A DNA stretch of 64,000 nucleotides from Arthrobacter sp. zg-Y769 (lineage in GTDB: Bacteria > Actinomycetota > Actinomycetes > Actinomycetales > Micrococcaceae), in the NCBI RefSeq assembly GCF_020907405.1, contig NZ_JAJJOE010000003.1:1-64000 (forward strand), in the 5' to 3' direction. The position numbers and the translations under genes are program-made. The notes under the pieces are model-generated. The model was not told the DNA's origin and did not search any database. It saw nothing but the letters and a program-made list of their open reading frames with translations. This document shows positions 56,201 through 64,000 of this stretch, one piece after another (the first letter of the stretch is position 1; each line of letters begins with the position of its first letter).

Positions 56201-57101
56201 CGACCGTGCGACGGGCGAAGAGTGGATGCCGCTGGCGGAACTTGACCCGAACCAGGCAAAGCTGTGGATCTATGATTCCCTGCTCTCCGAATTCGCGGCC
56301 ATGGGCTTCGAATACGGCTACTCGGTGGAACGCCCGGACGCCCTCGTGCTTTGGGAAGCCCAGTTCGGCGACTTCGTCAACGGTGCCCAGACCATCATTG
56401 ACGAGTTCATCTCTTCGGCCGAGCAGAAGTGGGGCCAGCGTTCCTCGCTGGTGCTGATGCTTCCGCACGGCTACGAGGGCCAGGGGCCGGACCACTCCTC
56501 GGCACGGATCGAGCGCTTCCTGCAGATGTGTGCCGAGGACAACATGATTGTTGCCAACCCGACCACGGGTGCCTCGCACTTCCACCTGCTGCGGCGCCAG
56601 GCGTACAGCCGTCCGCGCAAGCCGCTGGTGGTCTTCACTCCGAAGCAGCTGCTGCGCCTGAAGGCAGCGGCAACCTCGGTGGAGGAGTTCACGCACGGCG
56701 AATTCCAGCCGGTCATCGGCGAACACGCCGAACTGGATGCGAACGCCGTCGAGCGTGTACTGCTGGTGTCGGGCCGCCTGTACTACGATCTGCTGGCCAA
56801 CCGCCAGAAGACCGGCGACGACAAGACGGCCATCGTCCGCGTGGAGCAGCTCTACCCGCTTCCCGTCGAGGAGATCCGTGCCGCCGTGGGCAAGTACCCC
56901 AATGCGGACCTTGTCTGGGCCCAGGACGAGCCGGCGAACCAGGGACCGTGGCCCTTCATCGGCCTTAACCTGCCCCAGTACCTGGACAGCCGCCTGCGCC
57001 TGGTCTCACGCCCGGCGTCGGCCTCCACCGCTACGGGCTCTGCCAAGCGCCACGCAGTGGAGCAGGACATCCTTGTGAAGAAGGCCTTCGAACGTCAGTA
57101 G
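53295..57101 (+). CDS. kgd: Multifunctional 2-oxoglutarate dehydrogenase (Kgd/OdhA type)
   Basis: This TCA-cycle enzyme combines E1 and a truncated E2. The 1268-residue product begins with the E1 N-terminal segment ([20 protein letters not shown]). A Pro/Ala/Lys-rich linker (about 60-150) leads to an E2 acyltransferase domain ending in the catalytic [13 protein letters not shown]. The ThDP-dependent E1 domains follow ([26 protein letters not shown], transketolase C-terminal). It has no lipoyl domain, so it depends on the lipoylated E2 of pyruvate dehydrogenase encoded elsewhere. The start is taken at GTG 53295, which fits the family N-terminus; 36 upstream codons are open. Confidence 0.95.
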   Translation: MPDQSNHRLPEEFGGNEWLVDELYEQYLSNKDSVDKKWWSIFESFKAEDSQSGNGSNGKAAGSSDDAQPATRELPVVKAETTAPNAPKASGESPAATQQSGKPPVAKEPAKAEAPKSEAKAEPKAAPIPAQLPRTQPSDAAAEEDKVTVLRGPAKAIATNMDLSLSVPTATTVRAIPAKLLIDNRIVINSHLERARGGKISFTHLLGYAIIRAAAQFPSMNVHYDEVDGKPVAVQPAHVNFGLAIDMPKPDGTRLLVVPNIKKAETLNFSEFWHAYEDLVKRARNGKLGADDYRGTTISLTNPGGIGTVHSVPRLSKGQAAIIGAGALEYPAEFQGANEKILAQNAISKIITLTSTYDHRVIQGAGSGEFLRIIHQLLLGEQNFYDEIFESLRIPYEPVRWSPDIQVNPDEQINKVARIQQLIHAYRVRGHLMADTNPLEYVQRRHADLDILNHGLTLWDLDREWPTGGFGGKPMLKLRKILGVLRDAYCRTAGIEYMHIQDPEERHWFQDRLETKYTKPTREEQLRILSKLNAAEAFETFLQTKFVGQKRFSLEGGESLIPLLDAVISGAAEDGLEEVGIGMAHRGRLNVLTNIAGKTYAQVFREFEGTQDPRSVQGSGDVKYHLGTEGTFTSDNGKQTKVYLAANPSHLEAGDSVLEGIVRAKQDRLDKGDEFPVLPILVHGDAAFAGQGVVAETLNLSQLRGYRTGGTIHIVVNNQVGFTTSPTSSRSSVYSTDVAKMVQAPIFHVNGDDPEAVVRVGQLAYEYRQRFHKDVVIDMVCYRRRGHNEGDDPSMTQPMMYSLIEAKRSVRKLYTESLIGRGDISQDEAEQALRDYQGRLERVFAETHAAQTSPIPVITKDSEAVSDLERPAAQQEGTTIIKPASTAVSAEVLAHIGKAHVAVPEGFTVHPKLKSLLEKRDQMSREGNIDWGFAEIAAFGSLVMEGVPVRLAGQDSRRGTFTQRHAVFHDRATGEEWMPLAELDPNQAKLWIYDSLLSEFAAMGFEYGYSVERPDALVLWEAQFGDFVNGAQTIIDEFISSAEQKWGQRSSLVLMLPHGYEGQGPDHSSARIERFLQMCAEDNMIVANPTTGASHFHLLRRQAYSRPRKPLVVFTPKQLLRLKAAATSVEEFTHGEFQPVIGEHAELDANAVERVLLVSGRLYYDLLANRQKTGDDKTAIVRVEQLYPLPVEEIRAAVGKYPNADLVWAQDEPANQGPWPFIGLNLPQYLDSRLRLVSRPASASTATGSAKRHAVEQDILVKKAFERQ

Positions 57102-57111
57102 GCTAGGTTTG

Positions 57112-57146
57112 GGGTGGGGCGCTTCGGCGTCCCACCCTGTTTTTTT
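57112..57146 (+). terminator. Intrinsic terminator of kgd
   Basis: The stem GGGTGGGGCGC/GCGTCCCACCC with a TTCG loop is followed by seven T. It lies 10 bases after the kgd stop and just before the SGNH-like gene, whose promoter must lie within or before it. Confidence 0.88.
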
Positions 57147-57164
57147 GATTCGAGAAGGTGACTA

Positions 57165-57764
57165 GTGGAACAACGCAGAATTCGGCTTGCTGCTGTAGGT
57201 GATGAGCTGCTCGCCGGACACGGGGATCCGCGCGCACTCGGCTGGCTGGGACGCGTCCTGGCCCGGACATCGCCCGAGAACGTCAACCTCCAGGCGTACA
57301 GCCTGGCCGCACCCAACGAGGGCACCGAGGCGCTGGCCAACCGGTGGCTTCCGGAAGCCGGACGCCGGTTCGAAGACGGATGCGAGAACCGTCTGGTGAT
57401 CGGACTGTCGGACCGGGACCTTGACCTGGAACTGACGACGGCGCGAAGCCGCCTGAACCTGGCGAATATCCTCGACGGCGCCGCGCAGATGAGCATCAAG
57501 GTCTTTGTGGTGGGTCCCCCTCCCGGGCTCGACCCGGAACGGAACCGGAAGCTCGCGGATCTCTCCGCTGCCTTCGGGGACGTGACCACACGGCGCAAGC
57601 ACGTGTACGTGGATACCCTCAATCCGCTGCTGAACCACGAACAGTGGCGCACGGACCTGGCCGCCAACGGCGGAACGCCGGGCCAGGCCGGCTACGGCCT
57701 GATGGCCTGGCTGGTGCTGCACCGCGGCTGGTACCAGTGGCTCGACCTGCCCGATATGAACTGA
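57165..57764 (+). CDS. SGNH/GDSL-hydrolase-like protein lacking the catalytic triad
   Basis: The 199-residue protein keeps the SGNH fold landmarks: AVGDELLAGHGDPRALGW at the start, NLQAYSLAAPNEGT and a C-terminal GTPGQAGYGLMAW helix. The nucleophile position of GDS is Glu14 (GDE). The block that normally carries DxxH has neither Asp nor His. I recall GDE-type relatives in other Arthrobacter-like genomes, so the change may be ancestral and the protein may be a binding or non-hydrolytic protein. The start codon is GTG with GAGAAGG upstream. Confidence 0.75.
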   Translation: MEQRRIRLAAVGDELLAGHGDPRALGWLGRVLARTSPENVNLQAYSLAAPNEGTEALANRWLPEAGRRFEDGCENRLVIGLSDRDLDLELTTARSRLNLANILDGAAQMSIKVFVVGPPPGLDPERNRKLADLSAAFGDVTTRRKHVYVDTLNPLLNHEQWRTDLAANGGTPGQAGYGLMAWLVLHRGWYQWLDLPDMN

Positions 57765-57788
57765 AACCTCCGTAATAAACGGACGTTT

Positions 57789-57825
57789 GCAAAAACCCTC
57801 CCGGCATTGCCGGGAGGGTTTTTGC
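57789..57825. terminator. Intrinsic terminator after the SGNH-like gene
   Basis: A 17-base-pair perfect stem (GCAAAAACCCTCCCGGC and complement) with an ATT loop has A- and T-tracts on both sides, so it can work in either direction. Confidence 0.92.
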
Positions 57826-58012
57826 GTGTGCCTGCACGGATTTCCGCGGAAAAACAACGTGGCGGTCATAACGATCGGTTAACGACGTGTAACTTGTCTC
57901 ACAGTGGAAACAATTTCTGGTTAGTGTTTCTCCACATGCGGCGGCCGTCACGGCCGCTTTGGGGGGCCATCATTGGTGGTTCCTGACTCCTCATCACCAG
58001 TTAGGACTACAG

Positions 58013-59773
58013 ATGCGTACTAAGCGCACGGCAGCTCTTGCCGCACTCTCCGTGGGGGCCCTGTTCCTGGGCGCCTGCGGCTCCGCCGGGGGCGGAAACG
58101 AAAGCGAAGAGACCTCGGAGGCAACTACCGAGAACATCGCTTCCACCATCAACATCGCCATCAGCCAGGCACCCGACGCCTACAACTCGAGCACCGCCAA
58201 CACCAACAGCTCGTTCAACAGCTACGTGGACAACCTGGTGCACAGCAACTTTGTTGAGTACAGCCCCAACGGTGTCATCCACGATGAAGAGTTCGGAACC
58301 TTCGAAAAGACCAGCGATGATCCGCTGACAGTGCACTACGAGATCAATGAGGACGCCAAGTGGTCCGACGGCACCCCCATTGACTTCGATGACGTGCTGC
58401 TCAACTGGGCGGCCTTCTCCGGCCAGGTAGGACCCTCCGAGGACGAGAACATCTTCCAGCCGTCCTCCACCAACGGTTTCTCGCAGACCAAGATGATTGA
58501 GGGCGAAGCCGGCGACAAGGAGTTCGACATTGTCTTCGAGACTCCGTACGCGGACTGGGAAGCCATGATGATCGGCCCGATCATGCCTGCCCACGTTGCT
58601 GCCGAACAGGGCGGCATGAGCACCGAAAACAACGGTGAAGAACTGATCAAGGCCATCCAGGCCAAGGACATTGCGGCGCTGACGCCGATGGCCGAATTCT
58701 GGAACACCGGGTGGAACTACGAGGCCGGCCTCACCACCCTCCCGGATGCGGCATTGATCCCGTCCTCGGGCCCGTACGTGCTCGACAACGCCACCGACGG
58801 CTCCCTGACCCTCAAGCGCAACGAGAACTACTGGGGCGAAGAGCGTAAGGGAAAGACGGAAACCATCGTCTTCAAGGCCATCGAAGACACCGAAGCTGTC
58901 CAGGCCCTGGAGAACGGCGAGGTCGATATCATCGAGCCCTCCGGCCCCACGGTTGACACCAAGACAGCCATCCAGAACATCGGCGAATCCGTCGAAATGC
59001 TCACCGGCCCGGAACTGACCTTCAGCCACATTGACCTGGACCAGTCCGAGAGCGGCGTGTTCAAGGAACTGGAAGTACGCCAGGCCTTCGCCAAGTGCGT
59101 ACCCCGCGAGGACATTGTCGAGAAGTTCGCCAAGCCCATCGACGAGAACGCCACCGTGGACAACCTGCGCGAATACCAGCCCGGCCAGGAAGACTACGAA
59201 GAGGTCCTCAAGGGCGCACCGTCCGCCAGCGACTACGACGAAGTGGACATCGAGGGCGCCAAGAAGCTGCTCGCCGATGCCGGCAAGACCGAACCCGTAT
59301 CGGTCCGCCTGATGTTCGCGTCCACGAGCCAGCTGCGCGCCGACATCGTCACCCTGATCAAGACCTCCTGCGACCAGGCCGGCTTCAACATTGTTCCCAC
59401 CCCGGACCCCAAGTGGAGCGCCAAGCTCGCTGAGCCCGGAGCCTGGGACGCCATCCTGTTCGCCTGGGCCGGTTCCGGCCTGGCCGCCAGCGCACAGTCC
59501 ATCTACGTCTCGGACGGCGAGCAGAACTACGGCAAGTTCGCCAACGCGGAACTCGACGAAATCTGGGAGAAGATTGCGAGCTCCACTGACGAAGAAGAGG
59601 TCAAGGAACTGAAGACCAAGGCAGAGGAAATCCTTGCCGCCGAGGTCTACAACGTGGTTCTCTACGCCAACTCCGGTGTGGTTGCACACTCCTCCAAGCT
59701 GGAGAACGTGGAATTGAACCCGAGCCAGAACGGCATCACCTGGAATGCCTACAAGTGGACAAAGCAGCTCTAG
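58013..59773 (+). CDS. Peptide/nickel-type ABC transporter substrate-binding lipoprotein
   Basis: The 586-residue family 5 solute-binding protein has a lipoprotein signal ending in FLGAC (about residue 23) and the family signature region YEINEDAKWSDGTPIDFDDV. The start is the ATG before RTKRT, with AGGA 6 bases upstream. The gap before it has a GCGGCCG-TCA-CGGCCGC hairpin at 57941-57957, possibly part of leader control. Permeases and a double ATPase follow, so this is a complete oligopeptide/dipeptide-type importer; the substrate is unknown. Confidence 0.92.
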   Translation: MRTKRTAALAALSVGALFLGACGSAGGGNESEETSEATTENIASTINIAISQAPDAYNSSTANTNSSFNSYVDNLVHSNFVEYSPNGVIHDEEFGTFEKTSDDPLTVHYEINEDAKWSDGTPIDFDDVLLNWAAFSGQVGPSEDENIFQPSSTNGFSQTKMIEGEAGDKEFDIVFETPYADWEAMMIGPIMPAHVAAEQGGMSTENNGEELIKAIQAKDIAALTPMAEFWNTGWNYEAGLTTLPDAALIPSSGPYVLDNATDGSLTLKRNENYWGEERKGKTETIVFKAIEDTEAVQALENGEVDIIEPSGPTVDTKTAIQNIGESVEMLTGPELTFSHIDLDQSESGVFKELEVRQAFAKCVPREDIVEKFAKPIDENATVDNLREYQPGQEDYEEVLKGAPSASDYDEVDIEGAKKLLADAGKTEPVSVRLMFASTSQLRADIVTLIKTSCDQAGFNIVPTPDPKWSAKLAEPGAWDAILFAWAGSGLAASAQSIYVSDGEQNYGKFANAELDEIWEKIASSTDEEEVKELKTKAEEILAAEVYNVVLYANSGVVAHSSKLENVELNPSQNGITWNAYKWTKQL

Positions 59774-59803
59774 CCGCAGCACCACGCTAGCCGCAGCCTA
59801 AGC

Positions 59804-59836
59804 GGGGATGGGCAGACACAAAGTCTGCCCATCCCC
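59804..59836. terminator. Hairpin between binding-protein and permease genes
   Basis: A perfect 14-base-pair stem (GGGGATGGGCAGAC and complement) has an ACAAA loop and no U-tract. In Dpp/Opp-type operons such a hairpin often lowers transcription of the permeases relative to the binding protein or stabilises the upstream mRNA. Confidence 0.75.
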
Positions 59837-59884
59837 CTGCTTATGTCCGCGGCGTTCTTTAGTCCCACCCCAAGGAGCCCCACG

Positions 59885-61417
59885 GTGTTCTACTTCATCC
59901 TCAAAAGAGCGGTCTCTTCGTTCTTTATCCTCCTGGCCGCCACGGCACTCATGTTTGTCCTGGCCGTCAATTCCGGCGATCCCTTCCATGACCTCGCGGA
60001 ACTGCGGACCGAAGACAAGGAATCCCGCATAGCCGCCCGTACCGAGGCCCTGCACCTGGACGAGCCGATCTACGTCCGTTACCTGCTCTGGCTGCAGGAA
60101 ATCGGCCGCTGCATCATCCCCGGCGGCGCACAGTGCACCCTGGGCCTGGACCGCGCGGGCAGCCCCGTGATCATCCAGTTGGAATCCGCCGTCGGTTCAA
60201 CCTTCCGCCTCGTGGTCGTAGCAACGGTGCTCGCGATCATCCTGGGCGTGCTCGTCGGCGTGGTTACCGCGCTGCGGCAGTACAGCGTCTTCGACTACTC
60301 GATCACTTTCGTTGCCTTCCTCCTCTTTTCCATGCCGCTGTTCTGGCTCTCCACACTCCTCAAGCAGTACCTCGCCATCAGCCTCAACACCTGGCTGGGG
60401 AATCCAACCATGTCCTATCTGGGCATAGTCCTGCTGGGATTGGTGGCCGGGTTGATCTGGATGGTTATTATCGGCGGCGACCGCCGCCGCCGGCTCCAGG
60501 TCTTCGCAGTGGCAGCCGTGGCGACCTCGGCAACGATGCTGCTCCTGCTGCTGAACAACTGGTTCAAGACCCCGGGCTTCGGTCCCGTCGGCATCCTGGT
60601 CAGCGCCTTCGCCATCGCGCTCGGAGCCACCGCCCTGTTTGCCGGGTTCCGGCGCCGGCGGATTGTCTACGCGGCCCTCGCCACCGCTGCCGCCGGTTTC
60701 GTCGGCTACCTGGTCACCAAGGGCATCATGGCAGACCCCGACTGGCTGACCATCGCAGGCCTGGCGCTGGTGACGGTTGCGGTATCGGCTGCCATCGGGC
60801 ACTTCGTAGGCGGGCCGTATGCCAAGCAGACCCGCCAGCTAACCGCCGTCGTCGGCCTGCTGATCGGTTTCATCGTGTTCCTGGACTCGCTCCTGAACGC
60901 CTACCCGTCGCTTTCCCGCAAGACCGGGGGCCGGCCGATTCCCACCACCGGTTCGTCCACCCCCAACCTGGAGGGAACCTTCTGGGAAGTCAACCTCGAC
61001 TACGCGCTGTACCTGGTGCTCCCCACCATCGCCATCATGCTGATTTCGTTTGCCACGTACACCCGTTACACCCGGGCCAGCCAGCTGGATGTCATGACCC
61101 AGGATTACATCCGCACCGCACGGGCCAAGGGCCTGAGCGAGCGGACCGTCGTGGTCAAGCACGCGTTCCGCAACGCCATGATCCCGATCACCACGCTGAT
61201 GGCCTTCGATTTCGCCGGAGTGCTCGGCGGAGCGGTGGTCACGGAATCGGTGTTCGGCTGGAACGGCATGGGCAAAATGTTCACCGACGGCCTGGACTCC
61301 GTGGACCCCAACGTCATCATGGCGTTCTTCCTTGTCACGGGCGTGGCCGCGGTGACCTTCAACATGCTGGCTGACATCGCGTATGCGTTCCTCGACCCGC
61401 GCATCAGCCTGAACTGA
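59885..61417 (+). CDS. DppB-type ABC permease with extra membrane insertion
   Basis: The 510-residue permease is much longer than the usual 310-340. The standard parts are the N-terminal helix and GAQCTLGLDRAG region, the helices around 105-160, and the C-terminal coupling segment (DYIRTARAKGLSERTVVVKHAFRNAMIPI). In between, residues about 170-345 add roughly six hydrophobic helices. The GTG start is chosen because AAGGAG lies 7 bases upstream; 14 upstream codons are open. It pairs with the DppC-type gene, 11 bases away. Confidence 0.88.
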   Translation: MFYFILKRAVSSFFILLAATALMFVLAVNSGDPFHDLAELRTEDKESRIAARTEALHLDEPIYVRYLLWLQEIGRCIIPGGAQCTLGLDRAGSPVIIQLESAVGSTFRLVVVATVLAIILGVLVGVVTALRQYSVFDYSITFVAFLLFSMPLFWLSTLLKQYLAISLNTWLGNPTMSYLGIVLLGLVAGLIWMVIIGGDRRRRLQVFAVAAVATSATMLLLLLNNWFKTPGFGPVGILVSAFAIALGATALFAGFRRRRIVYAALATAAAGFVGYLVTKGIMADPDWLTIAGLALVTVAVSAAIGHFVGGPYAKQTRQLTAVVGLLIGFIVFLDSLLNAYPSLSRKTGGRPIPTTGSSTPNLEGTFWEVNLDYALYLVLPTIAIMLISFATYTRYTRASQLDVMTQDYIRTARAKGLSERTVVVKHAFRNAMIPITTLMAFDFAGVLGGAVVTESVFGWNGMGKMFTDGLDSVDPNVIMAFFLVTGVAAVTFNMLADIAYAFLDPRISLN

Positions 61418-61428
61418 TTGGTAGAGCA

Positions 61429-62472
61429 ATGACTGATAACAAGATTTCCGCGGACGGGCCCAAGGAAAGCAGCCCTGAGCTGACGGCCATGACGCTGGAG
61501 AGCCAGCGCACCGTCACCGCGGACGCCCCCGCATCCAGGGGCATCGTGGCTGAACCGAAAATCACCGAGGCCAAGAGCCAGTCCCAGCTGGTCCGCGAAC
61601 GCTTCTTCCGGCATAAAGGCGCGATGGGCGGATTGTTCAGCCTGCTGTTCATCGTGGTGCTGGCGTTCTCCTCGATCGGCTTCAACATCGGTCCGGTGCA
61701 CATTCCGGGGTGGTGGCAGCACACCTTCTACGAGGTGCAGGATACCGCCGACGGCGGTAAGCCCACCCTGTCCTGGACCGGACTGGGCGACCACCCGTTC
61801 GGCCAGGATGCCCTGGGCCGGGACTACTTCGCCATGACGATGCGCGGGGCACAGATCTCCCTGATCATCGCCTTCATCGTCGGCATTGTAGGCACCGTCA
61901 TCGGCACCGTGGTCGGCGCCCTGGCCGGGTATTACCGCGGCCGGGTCGAAGCCGTCCTGATGCGCTTCACCGATGTCATCATCACCATCCCCCTGCTGGT
62001 GGTCGCAGCCGTGCTGGCCACCATCGTGGCAGACTTCGGAATCGTGGTCTTCGCGGCCTTCCTGGGCATGCTCACCTGGACCAACCTCGCCCGGATTGTC
62101 CGTGGCGAGTTCCTTTCCCTCCGGGAAAAGGAGTTCGTGGAGGCGGCGAAGTCCGTGGGCGCCAGCTCCTCGCGGATCATCTTCAAGCACATCCTGCCCA
62201 ACACCGTGGGCGTCATCATCGTCTCGGCCACGCTCGCCATCTCCGGCGCCATCCTGCTCGAAACCGCGCTCGGCTTCCTGGGCCTGGGCGTGCAGGAGCC
62301 GGACACCTCGCTGGGCAAGCTGATCAATGAAAACCGGTCAGCCATGACCGTGCGCCCCTGGGTCTTCCTCTGGCCCGGCGTGTTTATCGTGGCCATTGCC
62401 CTCGCCGTCAACTTCATCGGCGACGGGCTCCGGGATGCGTTTGATCCCCGACAGACAAGGAACAAGCAATGA
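61429..62472 (+). CDS. DppC-type ABC permease
   Basis: The 347-residue permease has an N-terminal cytosolic tail of about 60 residues, the usual DppC extracytoplasmic region (HPFGQDALGRDYFAMTMRGA) and the coupling segment EFVEAAKSVGASSSRIIFKH. It overlaps the ATPase gene by 4 bases (ATGA). It forms the heterodimeric channel with the long DppB-type partner. Confidence 0.93.
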   Translation: MTDNKISADGPKESSPELTAMTLESQRTVTADAPASRGIVAEPKITEAKSQSQLVRERFFRHKGAMGGLFSLLFIVVLAFSSIGFNIGPVHIPGWWQHTFYEVQDTADGGKPTLSWTGLGDHPFGQDALGRDYFAMTMRGAQISLIIAFIVGIVGTVIGTVVGALAGYYRGRVEAVLMRFTDVIITIPLLVVAAVLATIVADFGIVVFAAFLGMLTWTNLARIVRGEFLSLREKEFVEAAKSVGASSSRIIFKHILPNTVGVIIVSATLAISGAILLETALGFLGLGVQEPDTSLGKLINENRSAMTVRPWVFLWPGVFIVAIALAVNFIGDGLRDAFDPRQTRNKQ

Positions 62473-64000
62473 CCTCCACACCGGTATACAGCGACACCCC
62501 GGCAACGGAAACCGGTTCCCCCATCCTTGAGGTCTCCGGGCTCGGCGTCGATTTCAACGTCGACAACGAATGGGTCATGGCCGCCGAAGACGTGAACTAC
62601 AAGGTTTATCCCGGGGAGATCCTGGCAATCGTCGGCGAGTCCGGCTCCGGCAAGAGCATGTCCTCCATGGCGCTGCTCGGCCTGCTGCCCGGCAACGGGC
62701 GGTCCACCGGCAGTGCGAAGCTGCACGGCAAGGAACTCATCGGCGCCCCGCAGTCGGCGCTGCGGAAGATCCGCGGCAATGACATCGCCATGATCTTCCA
62801 GGAACCCATGACGGCCCTGAACCCTGTGCTCACGGTGGGTGAACAGGTGAAGGAAATCATCGAACAGCACTCCGATGCCTCACCTGCCGAGGCCAAGGCA
62901 AGGGCCATCGAGCTGCTGCGCATGGTGGAGATTCCGGACCCGGAGACCCGCTACGGCAGCTACCCGCACCAGTTCTCCGGCGGGCAGCGCCAGCGGGCCA
63001 TGATCGCCATTGCCATCGCCAATGATCCGATCCTGCTCATCGCCGACGAACCCACCACCGCCCTGGACGTCACCGTGCAGGCGGAAGTGCTCGAGCTGCT
63101 GCGCAAGCTCAACAAGCGCCTGAACAGTGCCATCCTGCTCATCACCCATGACATGGGCGTGGTGGCGGACCTGGCCGACAACGTGGTGGTTATGCAGAAC
63201 GGCCGGATTGTCGAAGCCGCCGCCGTGGTGGATCTCTTCGGTGCCCCGCAGCAGGACTACACGCGGGCACTGCTCGACGCCGTACCCCACCTGGGTTCAA
63301 AGGTGGGCGGAGTGCTTGCCGCGGTCGAGGTGGAGGACGACGGCTCACTGCAGATCACCGAGGCGCCCCGGGCGATCATGGAGGCCTCGGAGGAAGTAGC
63401 CGAGCCGACGTCGTCGCAGACGCCCGCCCTGCAGCTGGAGAACGTGGCCATCGAGTATCCGGGACGGTTCCGCCAGCCGGCATTCCGTGCCGTCTCCGAT
63501 GTATCGTTCACCATCATGCCCGGCGAGGTCATGGGGCTGGTAGGTGAATCCGGCTCCGGCAAGTCCACCATCGGGCGGGCGGTCACCGGCCTGCTGCCGG
63601 TGGCCGAGGGCAGCGTCCGGATCAACGGGACCGACATTGCCGGCCTGTCACCGAAGAAGATGCGCCCGCTGCGGCGGAAGTTCGCCATTGTTTTCCAGGA
63701 CCCGGCGGCGTCGCTGAATCCGCGTATGTCCATCGGTGAAAGCATCGGCGAACCGCTGTTCCTGCACGAGAAGCTGTCCAAGGCCGAACTGGATAACCGG
63801 GTGGCCGGCCTGCTGGACGACGTCCAGCTGCCCAAGAGCTTCCGCAACCGGTATCCGCACGAGCTCTCCGGCGGCCAGCGCCAGCGTGTGGGCATTGCCC
63901 GGGCGCTCTCGCTGCGGCCGTCCCTGCTTGTGGCGGATGAGCCGACCTCGGCCCTGGACGTGTCTGTCCAGGCGCGCGTCCTGGCACTGCTGCAGGACCT
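62469..64000 (+). CDS. Double ABC ATPase of the dipeptide-type transporter (3' end outside the window)
   Basis: The frame is open from ATG 62469 to the window end, at least 510 codons. It carries two ABC ATPase domains in one chain. The first has Walker A GESGSGKS (56-63), FSGGQRQR and [13 protein letters not shown]. The second has GESGSGKST near residue 360, LSGGQRQR and [13 protein letters not shown]. Thus DppD and DppF functions are fused, common in actinobacteria. The C-terminal part of the second domain is cut off. Confidence 0.93.
   Translation, partial: MTSTPVYSDTPATETGSPILEVSGLGVDFNVDNEWVMAAEDVNYKVYPGEILAIVGESGSGKSMSSMALLGLLPGNGRSTGSAKLHGKELIGAPQSALRKIRGNDIAMIFQEPMTALNPVLTVGEQVKEIIEQHSDASPAEAKARAIELLRMVEIPDPETRYGSYPHQFSGGQRQRAMIAIAIANDPILLIADEPTTALDVTVQAEVLELLRKLNKRLNSAILLITHDMGVVADLADNVVVMQNGRIVEAAAVVDLFGAPQQDYTRALLDAVPHLGSKVGGVLAAVEVEDDGSLQITEAPRAIMEASEEVAEPTSSQTPALQLENVAIEYPGRFRQPAFRAVSDVSFTIMPGEVMGLVGESGSGKSTIGRAVTGLLPVAEGSVRINGTDIAGLSPKKMRPLRRKFAIVFQDPAASLNPRMSIGESIGEPLFLHEKLSKAELDNRVAGLLDDVQLPKSFRNRYPHELSGGQRQRVGIARALSLRPSLLVADEPTSALDVSVQARVLALLQD

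Overview
The window looks like chromosomal DNA from a high-GC actinobacterium, most likely a member of the Micrococcaceae close to Arthrobacter. The evidence is the rho-prfA-prmC-sua5-(wecA)-atp gene order, the Arg/Asn/Asp-rich insertion in Rho, a Kgd-type 2-oxoglutarate dehydrogenase carrying its own acyltransferase domain, frequent GTG/TTG starts, and a DUF222-HNH protein. The genus is an inference; there is no rRNA gene to confirm it. No phage, IS element, CRISPR array or rRNA operon is visible.

Layout. 1-5161 (minus strand): ATP synthase genes atpI, an atpZ-like gene, atpB, atpE, atpF, atpH and atpA, cut off before atpG by an odd G/C homopolymer block at the window edge. 5286-11228: a surface-glycan block with a WbpL/WecA-like initiating transferase and a WbpM/CapD-like dehydratase on the minus strand, divergent from two GT2 transferases and an SDR epimerase. 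11244-16306: sua5, prmC, prfA and rho. 16700-23231: thrB, thrC, hom, lysA and argS. 23393-26275: an FMN-binding lipoprotein, ApbE, and an RnfD/NqrB-FNR fusion, which together look like a compact transmembrane flavin electron-export chain. It converges on a DUF222-HNH gene that appears to carry a one-base frameshift. A tRNA-Arg(CCG) with a strong terminator follows.

28975-35966 holds a DUF6176 gene, a TetR regulator, a complete branched-chain-amino-acid-type ABC transporter (two ATPases, two permeases, one binding lipoprotein) and a convergent MaoC hydratase/SDR pair. Near-identical palindromes (ACCnACCGGwCGGw) lie at the tetR promoter, at the start of the first ATPase gene and upstream of the SDR, so these probably form one local TetR regulon. 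36076-36712 is a graveyard: a DinB gene with a stop at codon 8 and no 3' half, joined to an internally deleted GlxA-type AraC regulator. WYL regulator and HrpA helicase genes follow.

42029-44731 encodes a surface protein with exactly 205 tandem Thr/Val-Asp/Glu-Pro tripeptides between a small N-terminal domain and a C-terminal LANTG sorting signal. After it come HIT, rhodanese and metallo-hydrolase genes, a Zur/ZnuABC zinc module, two CNNM/CorC-type transporters preceded by a possible Pro-rich leader ORF, kgd, an SGNH-like protein lacking its catalytic residues, and a dipeptide-type ABC operon that runs off the right edge. The observations most worth follow-up are the flavin electron-export trio, the TetR regulon, the (TDP)n protein and the broken-gene region.
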